Shown here: piece after piece, positions 7,428 to 16,038 of the stretch
Layout: each line of letters opens with the position of its first letter
Position numbering within the stretch: the first letter of the stretch is position 1
Assembly: GCA_046496815.1 (NCBI GenBank)
Contig: JAWOGN010000139.1
Coordinates: forward strand, 1-23,991
Direction: 5' to 3'
From: JAWOGN01 sp046496815
GTDB taxonomy: Bacteria; Desulfobacterota; DSM-4660; Desulfatiglandales; Desulfatiglandaceae
DNA length: 23,991 nucleotides
The notes under the pieces: generated by a model
What the model saw: only the letters and a program-made list of their open reading frames with translations
Database searches by the model: none
What the model was told of the DNA's origin: nothing
Program-made: the position numbers and the translations under genes

Positions 7428-7832
7428 CTATTTTCGGCCCGCATGCTCCTTGATGTAATTGACGATATCTTCTGTCTTGGTTCCGGGACCGAAAATCTCT
7501 GCAATGCCCGCATCTTTCAACGCGGGAACATCCTCATCGGGAATGATGCCGCCCCCTAACACGAGGATGTCCGTGACGCCCTTTTCCGCCAAAAGCTTCA
7601 TCACCATTGGAAACAAGTAATCGTGAGCGCCGGACAATATGCTCATCGCGATGACATCCACGTCTTCTTGAATGGCGGATGCGACAATCTGGGAAGGGCT
7701 TTGTCTCAGCCCGGTGTAAACCACCTCCATTCCCGCATCCATCAGCGCACTGGCAACCACCTTGATACCCCTGTCATGCCCATCGAGCCCCGGCTTTGCC
7801 GCAAGCACCCGTATTTTTTTGACGTTTCCCAT
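7428..7832 (-). CDS. Methylmalonyl-CoA mutase-type B12-binding (small) subunit
   Basis: Cobalamin-binding protein of about 134 aa that forms the C-terminal half of two-part acyl-CoA mutases. The base-off B12 motif D17-G-H19-D-R-G22 is present, His19 being the lower cobalt ligand; SIL follows at 64-66 and a GGG loop at about 92-94. The ATG at 7832 is chosen because homologues begin right before the (K)IRVLAAKPGLDGHD strand and it follows a purine-rich agagag. An upstream in-frame ATG at 7910 would overlap the mutase gene by 38 bp. It sits 40 bp downstream of the large subunit and is convergent with dch. Confidence 0.92.
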   Translation of the reverse strand: MGNVKKIRVLAAKPGLDGHDRGIKVVASALMDAGMEVVYTGLRQSPSQIVASAIQEDVDVIAMSILSGAHDYLFPMVMKLLAEKGVTDILVLGGGIIPDEDVPALKDAGIAEIFGPGTKTEDIVNYIKEHAGRK

Positions 7833-7872
7833 CTCGATATCTCTCTTTCTAACTTCCGGCCGTATGCCTTCA

Positions 7873-9555
7873 TCATCCGCCGAGTGTGCCGACCTGCTGA
7901 TACTCTCCAAACACTCCCCTCAAGACGGTACAAATCTCTCCCAGTGTGGCATACGCCTTGACCGCTTCCAATATAGGAGGCAACAAATTTTCACTTCCTT
8001 CCGCCACCCGCTTCAGTTCCTCCAGAGCAATTTTGACGCGATTCCCATCTCTCTCTGATTTGAGCTTGCGCAGGCGCTCGACCTGAGATTCCCTCACTTT
8101 GGGGTTCACCCGCAGCAAATTCTTCGGCCTTTCCTCCTCCGCTTGGAAACGATTGAGTCCGACGACGACCCGTTCCTCCTGTTCAACCTCGCGCTGATAT
8201 CGGTATGCACTGTCCTGAATTTCACGCTGAATATAGCCCTTTTCGACGGCGGCAACGGCGCCGCCCATATCGTCAATCTTCCGGATATAAGCTGCCGCCC
8301 TTTTATATATCGCCTGGGTCAGAGTTTCCACAAAGTAAGACCCGGCCAGAGGGTCCACCGTATCCGTCACGCCGGTCTCATGTGCGATCACCTGCTGCGT
8401 GCGCAGAGCAATTTGAACGGCCGCCTCCGAGGGTAAACTCAACGCCTCATCCATAGAGTTCGTATGTAAAGATTGGGTACCCCCGAGCACCGCAGCCATC
8501 GCCTGAAAGGCAACTCGCATGATGTTGTTGGAGGGCTGTTGTGCCGTCAACGTACATCCTGCGGTTTGCGTATGAAAACGAATCATCATGGATTTCGGAT
8601 TCCTGGCCTTGAATCGCTCCTTCATGATCTCGGCCCACAGCCGGCGTGCAGCTCTGTATTTGGCGACTTCTTCAAAGAAATCCGAGTGGGCATTGAAAAA
8701 GAAGGAGAGTCTGGGGCCAAACTTGTCCACATCCAGCCCCGCGTTGAGCGCTGCCTGCACGTAAGCGATCCCATTGGCGAGCGTAAAGGCGATTTCCTGG
8801 ACGGCCGTGGAACCCGCCTCCCTGATGTGATACCCACTGATACTGATCGTATTCCATTGGGGAACTTTCTCGGCGCAAAAGGAAAATATGTCTGTAATGA
8901 TCCGCATGGAAGGCTTCGGTGGAAAGATGTAGGTCCCTCTGGAGGAGTATTCCTTGAGGATATCGTTTTGTATGGTACCCCTCAATTTTTCCGCCGGAAC
9001 GCCTTGCGTTTGCGCAACGGCAATATACATGGCAAGCAGAACCGCCGCCGGCGCATTGATTGTCATGGAAGTGCTTACCTGATCCAGAGGGATCGCGCTG
9101 AAAAGGGTCTCCACATCCTTGAGGGAGTCTATGGCCACACCCACCTTTCCCACTTCCCCGATCGCCATTTCATCGTCTGAATCGTATCCAATCTGGGTGG
9201 GAAGGTCGAAGGCAACGGACAGTCCTGTCTGACCCTGATCCAAAAGGAATCTGTAACGCTTGTTGGATTCCGCTGCCGTGCCGAAGCCTGCATACTGCCT
9301 CATGGTCCAGTAGCGCCCGCGATACATGGTGGGCTGAACGCCTCTGGTAAAGGGATATGTCCCCGGAAACCCTATTTCTGATAAATAATCCGTGTCTTCA
9401 TGGTCGAGCGGAGTATACAGCCGCTTCACGGGGATCCCGGAAAGTGTTGCGTACGCCGTCCTCCTCCCGGGCCGCTTATCGTATTTTGTTTCCAGATGCT
9501 TGACCCACCCGTCAAATTCCTTCTTGATGAGTTCCAACTCGTTTTTCTTCGGCAT
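7873..9555 (-). CDS. Methylmalonyl-CoA mutase-type large (catalytic) subunit
   Basis: Acyl-CoA mutase of about 560 aa that interconverts methylmalonyl-CoA and succinyl-CoA, or a closely related branched acyl-CoA pair, with adenosylcobalamin. It lacks a B12 domain, which is the next gene. Visible family features are YPFTRG, TMYRGRYWTMRQYAGF (the Tyr of TMY corresponds to active-site Tyr89 of the Propionibacterium enzyme), VAFDLPT with Ala at the specificity position, and SISGYH with the catalytic-type His at about 243. These favour methylmalonyl- over 2-hydroxyisobutyryl-CoA specificity, but isobutyryl- or other acyl-CoA activity is not excluded. The start at 9555 has a GGGGGA ribosome site and fits the promoter; the in-frame ATG at 9582 would be close to the transcription start. 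Confidence 0.9.
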   Translation of the reverse strand: MPKKNELELIKKEFDGWVKHLETKYDKRPGRRTAYATLSGIPVKRLYTPLDHEDTDYLSEIGFPGTYPFTRGVQPTMYRGRYWTMRQYAGFGTAAESNKRYRFLLDQGQTGLSVAFDLPTQIGYDSDDEMAIGEVGKVGVAIDSLKDVETLFSAIPLDQVSTSMTINAPAAVLLAMYIAVAQTQGVPAEKLRGTIQNDILKEYSSRGTYIFPPKPSMRIITDIFSFCAEKVPQWNTISISGYHIREAGSTAVQEIAFTLANGIAYVQAALNAGLDVDKFGPRLSFFFNAHSDFFEEVAKYRAARRLWAEIMKERFKARNPKSMMIRFHTQTAGCTLTAQQPSNNIMRVAFQAMAAVLGGTQSLHTNSMDEALSLPSEAAVQIALRTQQVIAHETGVTDTVDPLAGSYFVETLTQAIYKRAAAYIRKIDDMGGAVAAVEKGYIQREIQDSAYRYQREVEQEERVVVGLNRFQAEEERPKNLLRVNPKVRESQVERLRKLKSERDGNRVKIALEELKRVAEGSENLLPPILEAVKAYATLGEICTVLRGVFGEYQQVGTLGG

Positions 9556-9592
9556 AGACTGTCCCCCGGGCCTTTGATACATTTTTCAACGA

Positions 9593-9620
9593 AATATTAA
9601 AAAGAAACCGGCGCTGTCAA
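9593..9620 (-). promoter_or_regulatory. Promoter for the mutase genes
   Basis: On the minus strand TTGACA (9615-9620) is followed after 16 bp by AATATT (9593-9598; 4 of 6 matches to TATAAT). The predicted transcription start lies near 9586, about 30 bp before the chosen mutase start codon. The mutase pair can therefore be expressed apart from the upstream hdr block. Confidence 0.45.
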
Positions 9621-9649
9621 ATGTTTTCTTGAGCTATGGTAGCAAGCCG

Positions 9650-9727
9650 GCGCTTTGAAAATTCCCAATATGGGAAAAGAGATCCCAACGGCCCCCAACC
9701 CACCATTTCAAAGCGCTAAATTCATAC
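9650..9727. repeat. Intergenic inverted repeat carrying a single arm of the 23.6-kb repeat family
   Basis: Arms gcgctttgaaa (9650-9660) and tttcaaagcgc (9706-9716) are perfect 11-bp inverted repeats. Inside is a smaller dyad ttccca-ata-tgggaa (9662-9676). Bases 9677-9695 read aagagatcccaacggcccc, which recurs in both arms of the element at 23586-23882. The following tttcaaa..ctaa..atac segment also corresponds. The tract lies between the ACT-domain gene and the mutase promoter and shows no coding potential. Confidence 0.65.
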
Positions 9728-9747
9728 AATAAAACGAAAATTGAGTG

Positions 9748-11415
9748 CTATTGGATCAACTTTTGTACAAAGTCTGCTATTTCTTTCTGATACCTTAAGT
9801 AACTTTTGCAGAATTCCCGTACGTTCTTGTAATCCATGATATAGAGAAAATAGTTCAGATCCCACTCTCCCATGATGAACAGGGTCTTTCGAACATTGAA
9901 AGCCTTCAGCATAAAATCCACTGCAGGGCGGATATGTCGATATTCCTTTGCCATCAAACTCATATCCGTCCCGTGACCATTGGGATGAAGAATATGGAGC
10001 AAGGGGAAAACCCCTCTTCGGAACACATACTTTATCGCCTCATAGGGAAGTATCGATTCGATGAACGCTTCAAACTTCCGTTTCCGATACAAATGCTTCA
10101 ACCTTTCGGTGTCAAAAAAACCCATTTCTTTGGGGAAATATTTGCCCTTTAAATACGCCCGGTAATCTCCTTTTATCTCCTCACGTTTCTCCCCCAGAAT
10201 ATAAGCTTTTATGGTTGGATATCCCCCGCTTGTCTTCTTGGGAAGTTTCCGCTTTGTTTCGCGTTTGAACCGATCCAGCGTTTCTCGATCCCCAATAAAC
10301 CGGATGGAGAATACCCAGGGGTAATGGAAAAACTGCGGCTCAAACCAACGATTCTCCGTCCGGCATCGCATCTCATCTATATATTTTATATAATCGAATA
10401 GGTTATCAAAAGAAACCGCACGCTCCCCTTCGTAGTGACCCAGAAAGAAGTAGTTGATGTGGTGGGGAAGGAAAGATTCATCCACCTCAAGGTCACAGAT
10501 TCGTTCAAACTCATTCTTCAAGCTTCGCTTGAGTTTCCCATACTCCTCTCTCCATTCCCCATCGTACAGGAAGATGCAGTCGATATCGCTCGTGAAGCCG
10601 ATGGCGCCGCTGCCGATGCCCCCATAGACGCCGATCAGCATGGGTTCTTTCTCAATATCCAATTCCAATCGGATACGTTCAAATAGGCTCCGGATCAGAC
10701 GAATGTGGACGTCTGCATAGAGTTGAGCCGTTCGGAATCCGCTTCCCCGCCTTCTGAGTTGTTGCCGATAGATCATGGTGATTTCCTTTTTATATGCCTG
10801 CTCTATCGGGTCTTTTCCCTCATGGACGATGATTTTCAGCAGATCCAGGACTTTCTTTTGATACCGGGGCGTAATCGTTTCCCCGTAACGCTGTTTAACC
10901 CAGAAGACATTTTCGGCCTTCATGTCCTCTGTGGCGGAAATAATCGCCCGCTCGATGTTCAGCCCGGCCAGAGAAAGGGCCCATGAAATTTTATGAAGAA
11001 GCCCTTTCTTGTTGGAGGTGTTGATGATAAGCGCGGAGCGGTCATCCTTGATCATTCCGAATCTGGGGACAATTTGATCTCGAATGACTTCCCGCTTTTT
11101 TTCCCAAAGGAAAATCTCCTTTTCGATATTGGTGTCGCTTTTCAGCATTTTCAGGAGTGATTCATAGATCATATTTTCAAGGAGTGACGGTTCATATTTC
11201 TGAGGGATCCGAACTTTGTAAAGGTCTGTCACGATTCCATCCCGGATATGGATATCCGCCTCCAGGATATGGCAATCGTGGATCGTAAAGATACCCGCCA
11301 CCTTACTGAGGAGAAAGGGTCTGTCGTAGGTGCTCACAAAGCAGAGGGCTTCCCTTCTACTCAGGGCGACCAGTTTCAACCCGAGGAAGAAGTCCTTTTG
11401 TGAACCCTCCTTCAT
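9748..11415 (-). CDS. GlnD-like protein with permuted domains: two ACT domains then a nucleotidyltransferase-like domain
   Basis: The 555 aa begin with two ACT-like regulatory domains (about residues 22-90 and 127-176; each has the LL.K(V/I)(A/S)..(L/F) pattern following a short beta strand). A nucleotidyltransferase-like domain follows, with GVYGGIGSGAIGFTSDID (262-279): Gly265-Gly266 and the metal-binding-type pair Asp277/Asp279. The C-terminal 250 residues are basic, helical-looking and unrecognised. Canonical GlnD is NTase-HD-ACT-ACT. Here the order is reversed and I see no HD phosphodiesterase motif. A signalling or protein-nucleotidylating role, perhaps sensing amino acid or 2-oxoacid levels, is inference. 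It starts 18 bp after the HdrA-MvhD stop, so it is probably co-transcribed. Confidence 0.75.
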   Translation of the reverse strand: MKEGSQKDFFLGLKLVALSRREALCFVSTYDRPFLLSKVAGIFTIHDCHILEADIHIRDGIVTDLYKVRIPQKYEPSLLENMIYESLLKMLKSDTNIEKEIFLWEKKREVIRDQIVPRFGMIKDDRSALIINTSNKKGLLHKISWALSLAGLNIERAIISATEDMKAENVFWVKQRYGETITPRYQKKVLDLLKIIVHEGKDPIEQAYKKEITMIYRQQLRRRGSGFRTAQLYADVHIRLIRSLFERIRLELDIEKEPMLIGVYGGIGSGAIGFTSDIDCIFLYDGEWREEYGKLKRSLKNEFERICDLEVDESFLPHHINYFFLGHYEGERAVSFDNLFDYIKYIDEMRCRTENRWFEPQFFHYPWVFSIRFIGDRETLDRFKRETKRKLPKKTSGGYPTIKAYILGEKREEIKGDYRAYLKGKYFPKEMGFFDTERLKHLYRKRKFEAFIESILPYEAIKYVFRRGVFPLLHILHPNGHGTDMSLMAKEYRHIRPAVDFMLKAFNVRKTLFIMGEWDLNYFLYIMDYKNVREFCKSYLRYQKEIADFVQKLIQ

Positions 11416-11433
11416 GTTTTCGCCACTCCCCGC

Positions 11434-13941
11434 CTATGCAACTTTGACTGTCTCGCCGTCCGCCGTCTTCTTAGACTTCTTCTTGCTGAGTCTTGGCTTT
11501 TTCTTTTTCCTGAGGTTCTCACTGAGGATCTTTTTGGTTTCCGTGATCTCTTCCTTTGTCACCGTTTTTCGAATCTCCTCCATCCGGCCCATGACCCGGG
11601 AGAAACGAACCCCCTCAGCCGCGCTGATCCATTCCAGTTGCAGACGCTCCTTCCTCAGACCCCACTTCTCCATTTTCCCCCGGATCTTCTCGACCCTTCG
11701 TTGGGTCCAGTGATTCGCGTCAATGTAATGGCAATCACCAAAATGACACCCTGAGACCAGCACCGCCGGCGCTCCTGCCTCAAAGGCGGCCCACACAAAC
11801 TTTTCGTCCACCCTGCCCGAACACATGGTTCGGATAAGACGCACGTTCGGCGGGTAATTGAGACGGGATATCCCGGCAGTATCCGCGCCTGCATACGAAC
11901 ACCAGTTGCAGGCAAAGCAAACCACCTTTTCCTGGGGTTCCGCATCCAAAATTGCATGGACTTGGGTTAAAATCTGGGCATCGGTAAAGTGATTCATTTC
12001 GATTGCATCAAATGGGCACTCAGCCGCACAGGTTCCACACCCTGCGCAGGCCGCCTCGATTACGGCGGCAGGCCGCTTGTTCTCTCTGTCTACCGTGATT
12101 GCGTTATACGGACAGACCTTGGCACACATACCACAGGATGTGCACTTTTCTTCATCGACTCGACTTGTAATTGCCTCCACTGTGATCTTACCGGGAGACA
12201 TCAATCGAGCCGCCCTCGCAGCCGCCGCAGATGCCTGCGTCACGGCATCTTTGATATCCTTTGGGGACTCCGCCGTACCCGCGAAGAAAATCCCCCTTGA
12301 AGCGGCATCAACCGGTTGAAGTTTTGGATGTGCTTCCAGGTAAAAGCCGTCCGAGGTCTTCTGCAAAGCCAACATTTCCTGTATTTTGTTCATGTCCCCT
12401 GTGGAGACCAATCCCTGCGAAAGAACAACCATCTCTGCGCGATGCTTTTCCAGCCGATCGGTTGCGGTGTCCTCGGTGAAAAGTATCAAGTCGTGGGATT
12501 CTGCGTCTTCCTGCACATCGCCGGGAAGTCCCCGGATGTATTTTACTCCCTTTCCCTTGGAGCGCTGATATAGATCTTCAAACCCCTTTCCAAATGCACG
12601 GATATCAATATAGAACACCTTCACCTCCATGTCCGGATAATGCTCCTTCAACATGAGGGTATCCTTTATGGTATTCATGCAGCAAATATTGCTGCAATAG
12701 GATTTGGCCTTTTCATTTCCGGGAGACCGCGAACCAACACACTGAATGAACGCGACCGACTTGGGGGCTTTGAGATCACTCAGGCGAACAACTTCCCCTC
12801 TGGTCGGCCCTCCGGCATTGATGAGGCGCTCAAATTCCATCGTGGTTACCATGTTGGGGAAGCGTGTATAACCGTATTCATCCAGTGGCGTCGGATCATA
12901 GGGCTCCATTCCGGTCGCCACCACAATGGTGCCTACCTTAAAAGTGACCACCTCATCACGGGCGTCGTAATCAATGCAACCTTTCTCGCAGGCTTCCTTG
13001 CATTTGCCGCAAATGAGTGGGTCTTGCCCCAAGCAATCGATGGGATTCAGCACATAGGCCGAAGGAACCGCCTGGGGAAACGGGATGTAGATGGCTCTGC
13101 GGGACCCCAACCCCATCTCGAATTCATCGGCCTTCAGTACCGGGCACACCTTCTCACAATCCCCGCATGCAGTACATTCATTTTCATTGACATACCGCGC
13201 CTTCCGGCGAACCGTCACCTCAAAATTGCCCACATATCCATCGATATGTTCTATCTCACTCAAGGTCATCAACTCAATGTTGGGATGTCGACCGACATCC
13301 GTCATCTTCGGTCCGAGAATTCAGATGGAGCAATCCATGGTTGGATAGGTCTTGTCCAGTTGCGCCATGATCCCGCCGATGGAGGCTTTTTTCTCCACCA
13401 AGTGGACCTGGAATCCGGTGTCGGCCAGGTCGAGGGCGGTTTGGATGCCGGCCACCCCGCCGCCGATAACCAAACTTTTTTGAGTTACCGGTACCTCCAT
13501 TTCCTCAAGTGGTTTTAAAAGCCTCGCACGAGAGACCGCCATCTTTACAAGATCCTTGGCCTTTTCCGTGGCATCGTTCTTCTGATGGGGATGCACCCAT
13601 GAACACTGCTCGCGGATGTTCGCCATTTCGAAAAGATAGGGATTCAGTCCGGCTTCCGCGCACATCTTCCGAAAGGTGGGCTCATGAAGCCTTGGGGAGC
13701 AGGATGCAACAACAACGCGGTTTAATCCCTGTTCCCGGATGTCCTGCTTGACCAGCTGCTGGCCCGGATCTGAACACATGTACGAATAAGAGCGCGCGAG
13801 GGCCACGCCCTCAAGATTTTTTGCCCAATCGGCTACCGCCTCGCAATCCACGGCATCGGCGATGTTCAAACCACACCGGCAAACATAGACACCTATTCGG
13901 ACCTCCTCATCCAGTGCATGAATCGGTTGCACGGCAATCAT
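11434..13941 (-). CDS. hdrA: HdrA-MvhD fusion, selenoprotein read through an in-frame UGA
   Basis: Flavin/Fe-S subunit of a soluble heterodisulfide-reductase-type complex, fused at its C-terminus to an MvhD-like connector; 835 aa if TGA at 13321-13323 is selenocysteine (residue 207). Before the TGA the frame ends PTMDCSI, after it resumes ILGPKM: together they are the conserved HdrA block in which Cys or Sec occupies that position. Order: N-terminal HdrA domain (VCRCG at about 20), FAD Rossmann GGGVAG (about 158), 4Fe-4S clusters from Cys256 and about Cys303, C-terminal ferredoxin pair (from Cys600), MvhD domain from Cys675 with CNWCSY and GCHFGDCHY, then a Lys-rich tail. A strong GAGGAGG precedes the ATG. 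Standard gene callers would split it into 206-aa and 623-aa pieces. It may accept or bifurcate electrons at FAD. Confidence 0.9.
13283..13300 (-). promoter_or_regulatory. Candidate bacterial SECIS hairpin of hdrA
   Basis: On the coding strand a perfect 7-bp stem GGATGTC / GACATCC closes the tetraloop GGTC; the loop lies 28-31 bases after the UGA codon. Bacterial SECIS elements sit immediately 3' of UGA with a G-U-bearing apical loop that binds SelB, and the E. coli fdhF loop also contains GGUC. Position, stem and loop all fit. Confidence 0.75.
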
Positions 13942-13989
13942 GATTTAACCTCCTCAAGTGTCGGCAGTTCGTTGTCTTTGTTTTCAATT

Positions 13990-14310
13990 TAATAACCGTT
14001 CACGGGTTCAAAGGTTCAGGGGTTCAAGGTTCAATTCTCGTCCACGGAGTGCATTTGGGTTACGTATTTATGAGAAAAGCGTCAGCTTTGTCAGGCCTCA
14101 TCCAAAATTTGGAACTAAATCGGCAATTACTTGGGAAAATGAGCATTTTTAACGACGATTTCGGGTCCTCAATCCCTTCTTTGTCCTTAACCCTCGTATC
14201 TGACTCCGCAATGCTGGAGTCTCACTTTCGATCAAACCGGCCGCTTCAGCGGCCAGAGGCGGCGCTGAACGTTGAACCCTGAACCTGTGAACGCTTACTC
14301 AATTTAAAAC
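13990..14310. repeat. Inverted arrays of GTTCA units flanking a non-coding insert
   Basis: Bases about 13996-14035 contain four head-to-tail GGTTCA units after CGTTCAC. Bases about 14265-14295 contain the same kind of array in opposite orientation (repeated TGAAC units ending GTGAACG). Flanking AT-rich bases (tttcaattt on the left, aatttaaaa on the right) also mirror each other. The 230-bp interior has no convincing ORF but two small dyads: gactcc/ggagtc near 14200-14222 and ggccgc-ttca-gcggcc near 14239-14254. It looks like an intergenic MITE-like element separating the HdrCB gene from hdrA within one transcription unit. Confidence 0.55.
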
Positions 14311-14337
14311 CTTCTTGGCAAAAATGCGTATACAAGA

Positions 14338-15489
14338 TCATGTCGAACTTTCCGGCGCGATCGCCTCTGCGATCACACCGGTAATATCCTGAAGCCTCAG
14401 GTGAAGATCCATCTGAAGGTTGACGTCCCGCATCGCGCAGGAAAGGTGTATTTGGCATTTGGGACATGCCGTAACCAACCGATCGGCTTCCGTTCGCTTC
14501 GCCTCCAAAAGACGTTCCACCTGCATCTGCTTGCTGTACCGGTCGCAGTGGAGCCAGGCGGAATTGCCACAGCACCAGGCTCCCGCACCGAAATGAGCCA
14601 TTTCCCGAACGTCAAGAATAGCGCCGAGAAGCTCTCTGGGTGCATCGTACACACCCTGCATGCGCCCCAGCCGACAGGGATCTTGATAGGTAGCGCGACC
14701 GCCCAGTCTTTCCTTTTCAGGAAGGCCGGCCTTTCTCAAAAACTCCGTCAGGTGCATCACCTCAAAGGGGAAAGACCCCGAAGATTTCGAATAAAGATGT
14801 TTCAGAACATAGCTGCACTCCCCACAGGCTGTAACGATGGTCTTAGCGCCGACATTCTTGAAAGATTCCACATTCAAATTGCGGAGTTTTTGAAACGACG
14901 TCCCATCCCCGGTCCAAATGAGGTCGTGCCCGCAACATCTTTCATTTTGCAAAACCACCGGCTCCACACCCAGTGAATTCAGGATTCTCACCGTATCGAC
15001 GGCAATTTTTGTCAGCGTCACATTTAATCCGGAGAAAAACGCTTCGAAATAGGGAAGACACCCGACAAAGTACAAGATCTCACCCTGAGAGGACACCTTC
15101 AGGTCCGGGCTGATCCAGTCCAAACGTTTCTGGTTTAATCCCGGTGCGGTCTGCATGCGCATGAGTCCCTGCAAAGCCCCTCCGTGACTTAACAGGCCTT
15201 TTGATTTCTCTTTCCCGTATAGCGGGCGTATCGCCCGAATGAATTCGGTAAAAGAGATCCCCACGGGACAACGCTCGTTACAAAGGCCGCAAGTAAGACA
15301 AGTCCAAGCCTTTTCCCGGACATATTCCGATTCAAGTCCTTCCTCAATGGCATATTTGGCAACGAGACGTGGAGAAAAATCCCGGTCTACCTGGGCCAAG
15401 GGGCAGGCCCCGGTGCATTTTCCGCAGTCAACGCAGTGGAAAACCTGAAAGTCTTCAATGAATTTTGACAATGCACTACTTTGATCCAA
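14338..15489 (-). CDS. HdrD-like protein (fused HdrC ferredoxin and HdrB CCG domains)
   Basis: Fe-S subunit of an Hdr-type complex, about 383 aa. Two N-terminal 4Fe-4S motifs (Cys19-22-25-29 and 64-67-70-74) are followed by two CCG domains: Cys144, Cys-Cys-Gly at 185-187, Cys222/225; and Cys272, Cys-Cys-Gly at 306-308, Cys342/345. Two complete CCG repeats are what builds the paired non-cubane 4Fe-4S clusters of HdrB, the site of disulfide reduction or of electron transfer in related complexes such as BamD of class II benzoyl-CoA reductase. The start is probably TTG at 15489, with GAGGA 6 bp upstream (15496-15500); a TTG at 15504 is in frame but lacks a ribosome site. Lies between mvhD and hdrA in the same direction. 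Confidence 0.9.
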   Translation of the reverse strand: MDQSSALSKFIEDFQVFHCVDCGKCTGACPLAQVDRDFSPRLVAKYAIEEGLESEYVREKAWTCLTCGLCNERCPVGISFTEFIRAIRPLYGKEKSKGLLSHGGALQGLMRMQTAPGLNQKRLDWISPDLKVSSQGEILYFVGCLPYFEAFFSGLNVTLTKIAVDTVRILNSLGVEPVVLQNERCCGHDLIWTGDGTSFQKLRNLNVESFKNVGAKTIVTACGECSYVLKHLYSKSSGSFPFEVMHLTEFLRKAGLPEKERLGGRATYQDPCRLGRMQGVYDAPRELLGAILDVREMAHFGAGAWCCGNSAWLHCDRYSKQMQVERLLEAKRTEADRLVTACPKCQIHLSCAMRDVNLQMDLHLRLQDITGVIAEAIAPESST

Positions 15490-15552
15490 GAGAGTTCCTC
15501 GCAAGAATCCAGCGGTTTGAAAATGGGCCGGACAGGGCCGCCGGGGTCTTTT

Positions 15553-16038
15553 TCAAAGCGCTGGGCTTTTACAAATCCCCGATGCGTTTCCCTGTGAGGG
15601 CTGGGGCTTACGGCCTGTAAACGCTGACGCAAACGGTGATTTTCCGAGCCCGGAGACCGATTCAACAAAGGCGTTCATTTGATCAAAAAGCCGCTCTTTT
15701 TCATTGAATGAAAAAGTGAGCGTTAAGAACCTGTTAGATTCCAATCCAACAATATGCATGAGTTCTCGAATACATGTCGCCACTTTTTCGGCTTGCGCGG
15801 GTCCCGGACCGTACCGGCATTCCTTTTCCTTACATCCAAGCACCATCACCCCTTGTGCGCCCCGCTCAAAAGCGAAAAGTACCATCGCCGGATCTACGCG
15901 TCCTGCGCACATCACCTTGATGGGGTAGACGGTGTAATGGGGTGCGGAATCCGACTGACACAAATCCATGTAACATCGATAGGGCGCCCAATTGCAGAAA
16001 AAGGCCAAAATTGGGCCGTGGCTATCCCAGGATTGCAT
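15553..16038 (-). CDS. mvhD: MvhD-like iron-sulfur connector with altered cysteine motif
   Basis: Small Fe-S protein (161 aa) related to MvhD, the subunit that carries electrons between a partner dehydrogenase and HdrA. The domain spans about residues 8-120: FFCNWAPY (Cys15), MCAGRVDP (Cys44) and GCKEKEC (Cys69, Cys74). The usual CxxC near the N-terminus reads C-N-W-A, so the second Cys is missing, though Cys22 and Cys27 are close by. In contrast the MvhD domain fused to HdrA in this cluster keeps CNWC. The last 35 residues are low-similarity. The start overlaps the end of the preceding 1127-aa gene by 17 bp, indicating coupling. Confidence 0.85.
   Translation of the reverse strand: MQSWDSHGPILAFFCNWAPYRCYMDLCQSDSAPHYTVYPIKVMCAGRVDPAMVLFAFERGAQGVMVLGCKEKECRYGPGPAQAEKVATCIRELMHIVGLESNRFLTLTFSFNEKERLFDQMNAFVESVSGLGKSPFASAFTGRKPQPSQGNASGICKSPAL

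Noticed and set aside
9650..9716. 11-bp inverted repeat as terminator of the ACT-domain gene
   Set aside because: There is no T-run after the stem on the minus strand and the loop is about 45 bases; it fits a repeat element better.
13321..13323. TGA in hdrA as a nonsense mutation or gene boundary
   Set aside because: The frame is intact on both sides, the position is the known Cys/Sec site of HdrA, and a SECIS-like hairpin follows.
13996..14035. Tandem GGTTCA units as a CRISPR array
   Set aside because: Units are only 7-9 bp with no unique spacers, and no cas genes are present.
14049..14575. Short open frames in and around the 13.9-14.3 kb gap
   Set aside because: They read through repeat units or antisense to the HdrD-like gene and show no conserved motif.
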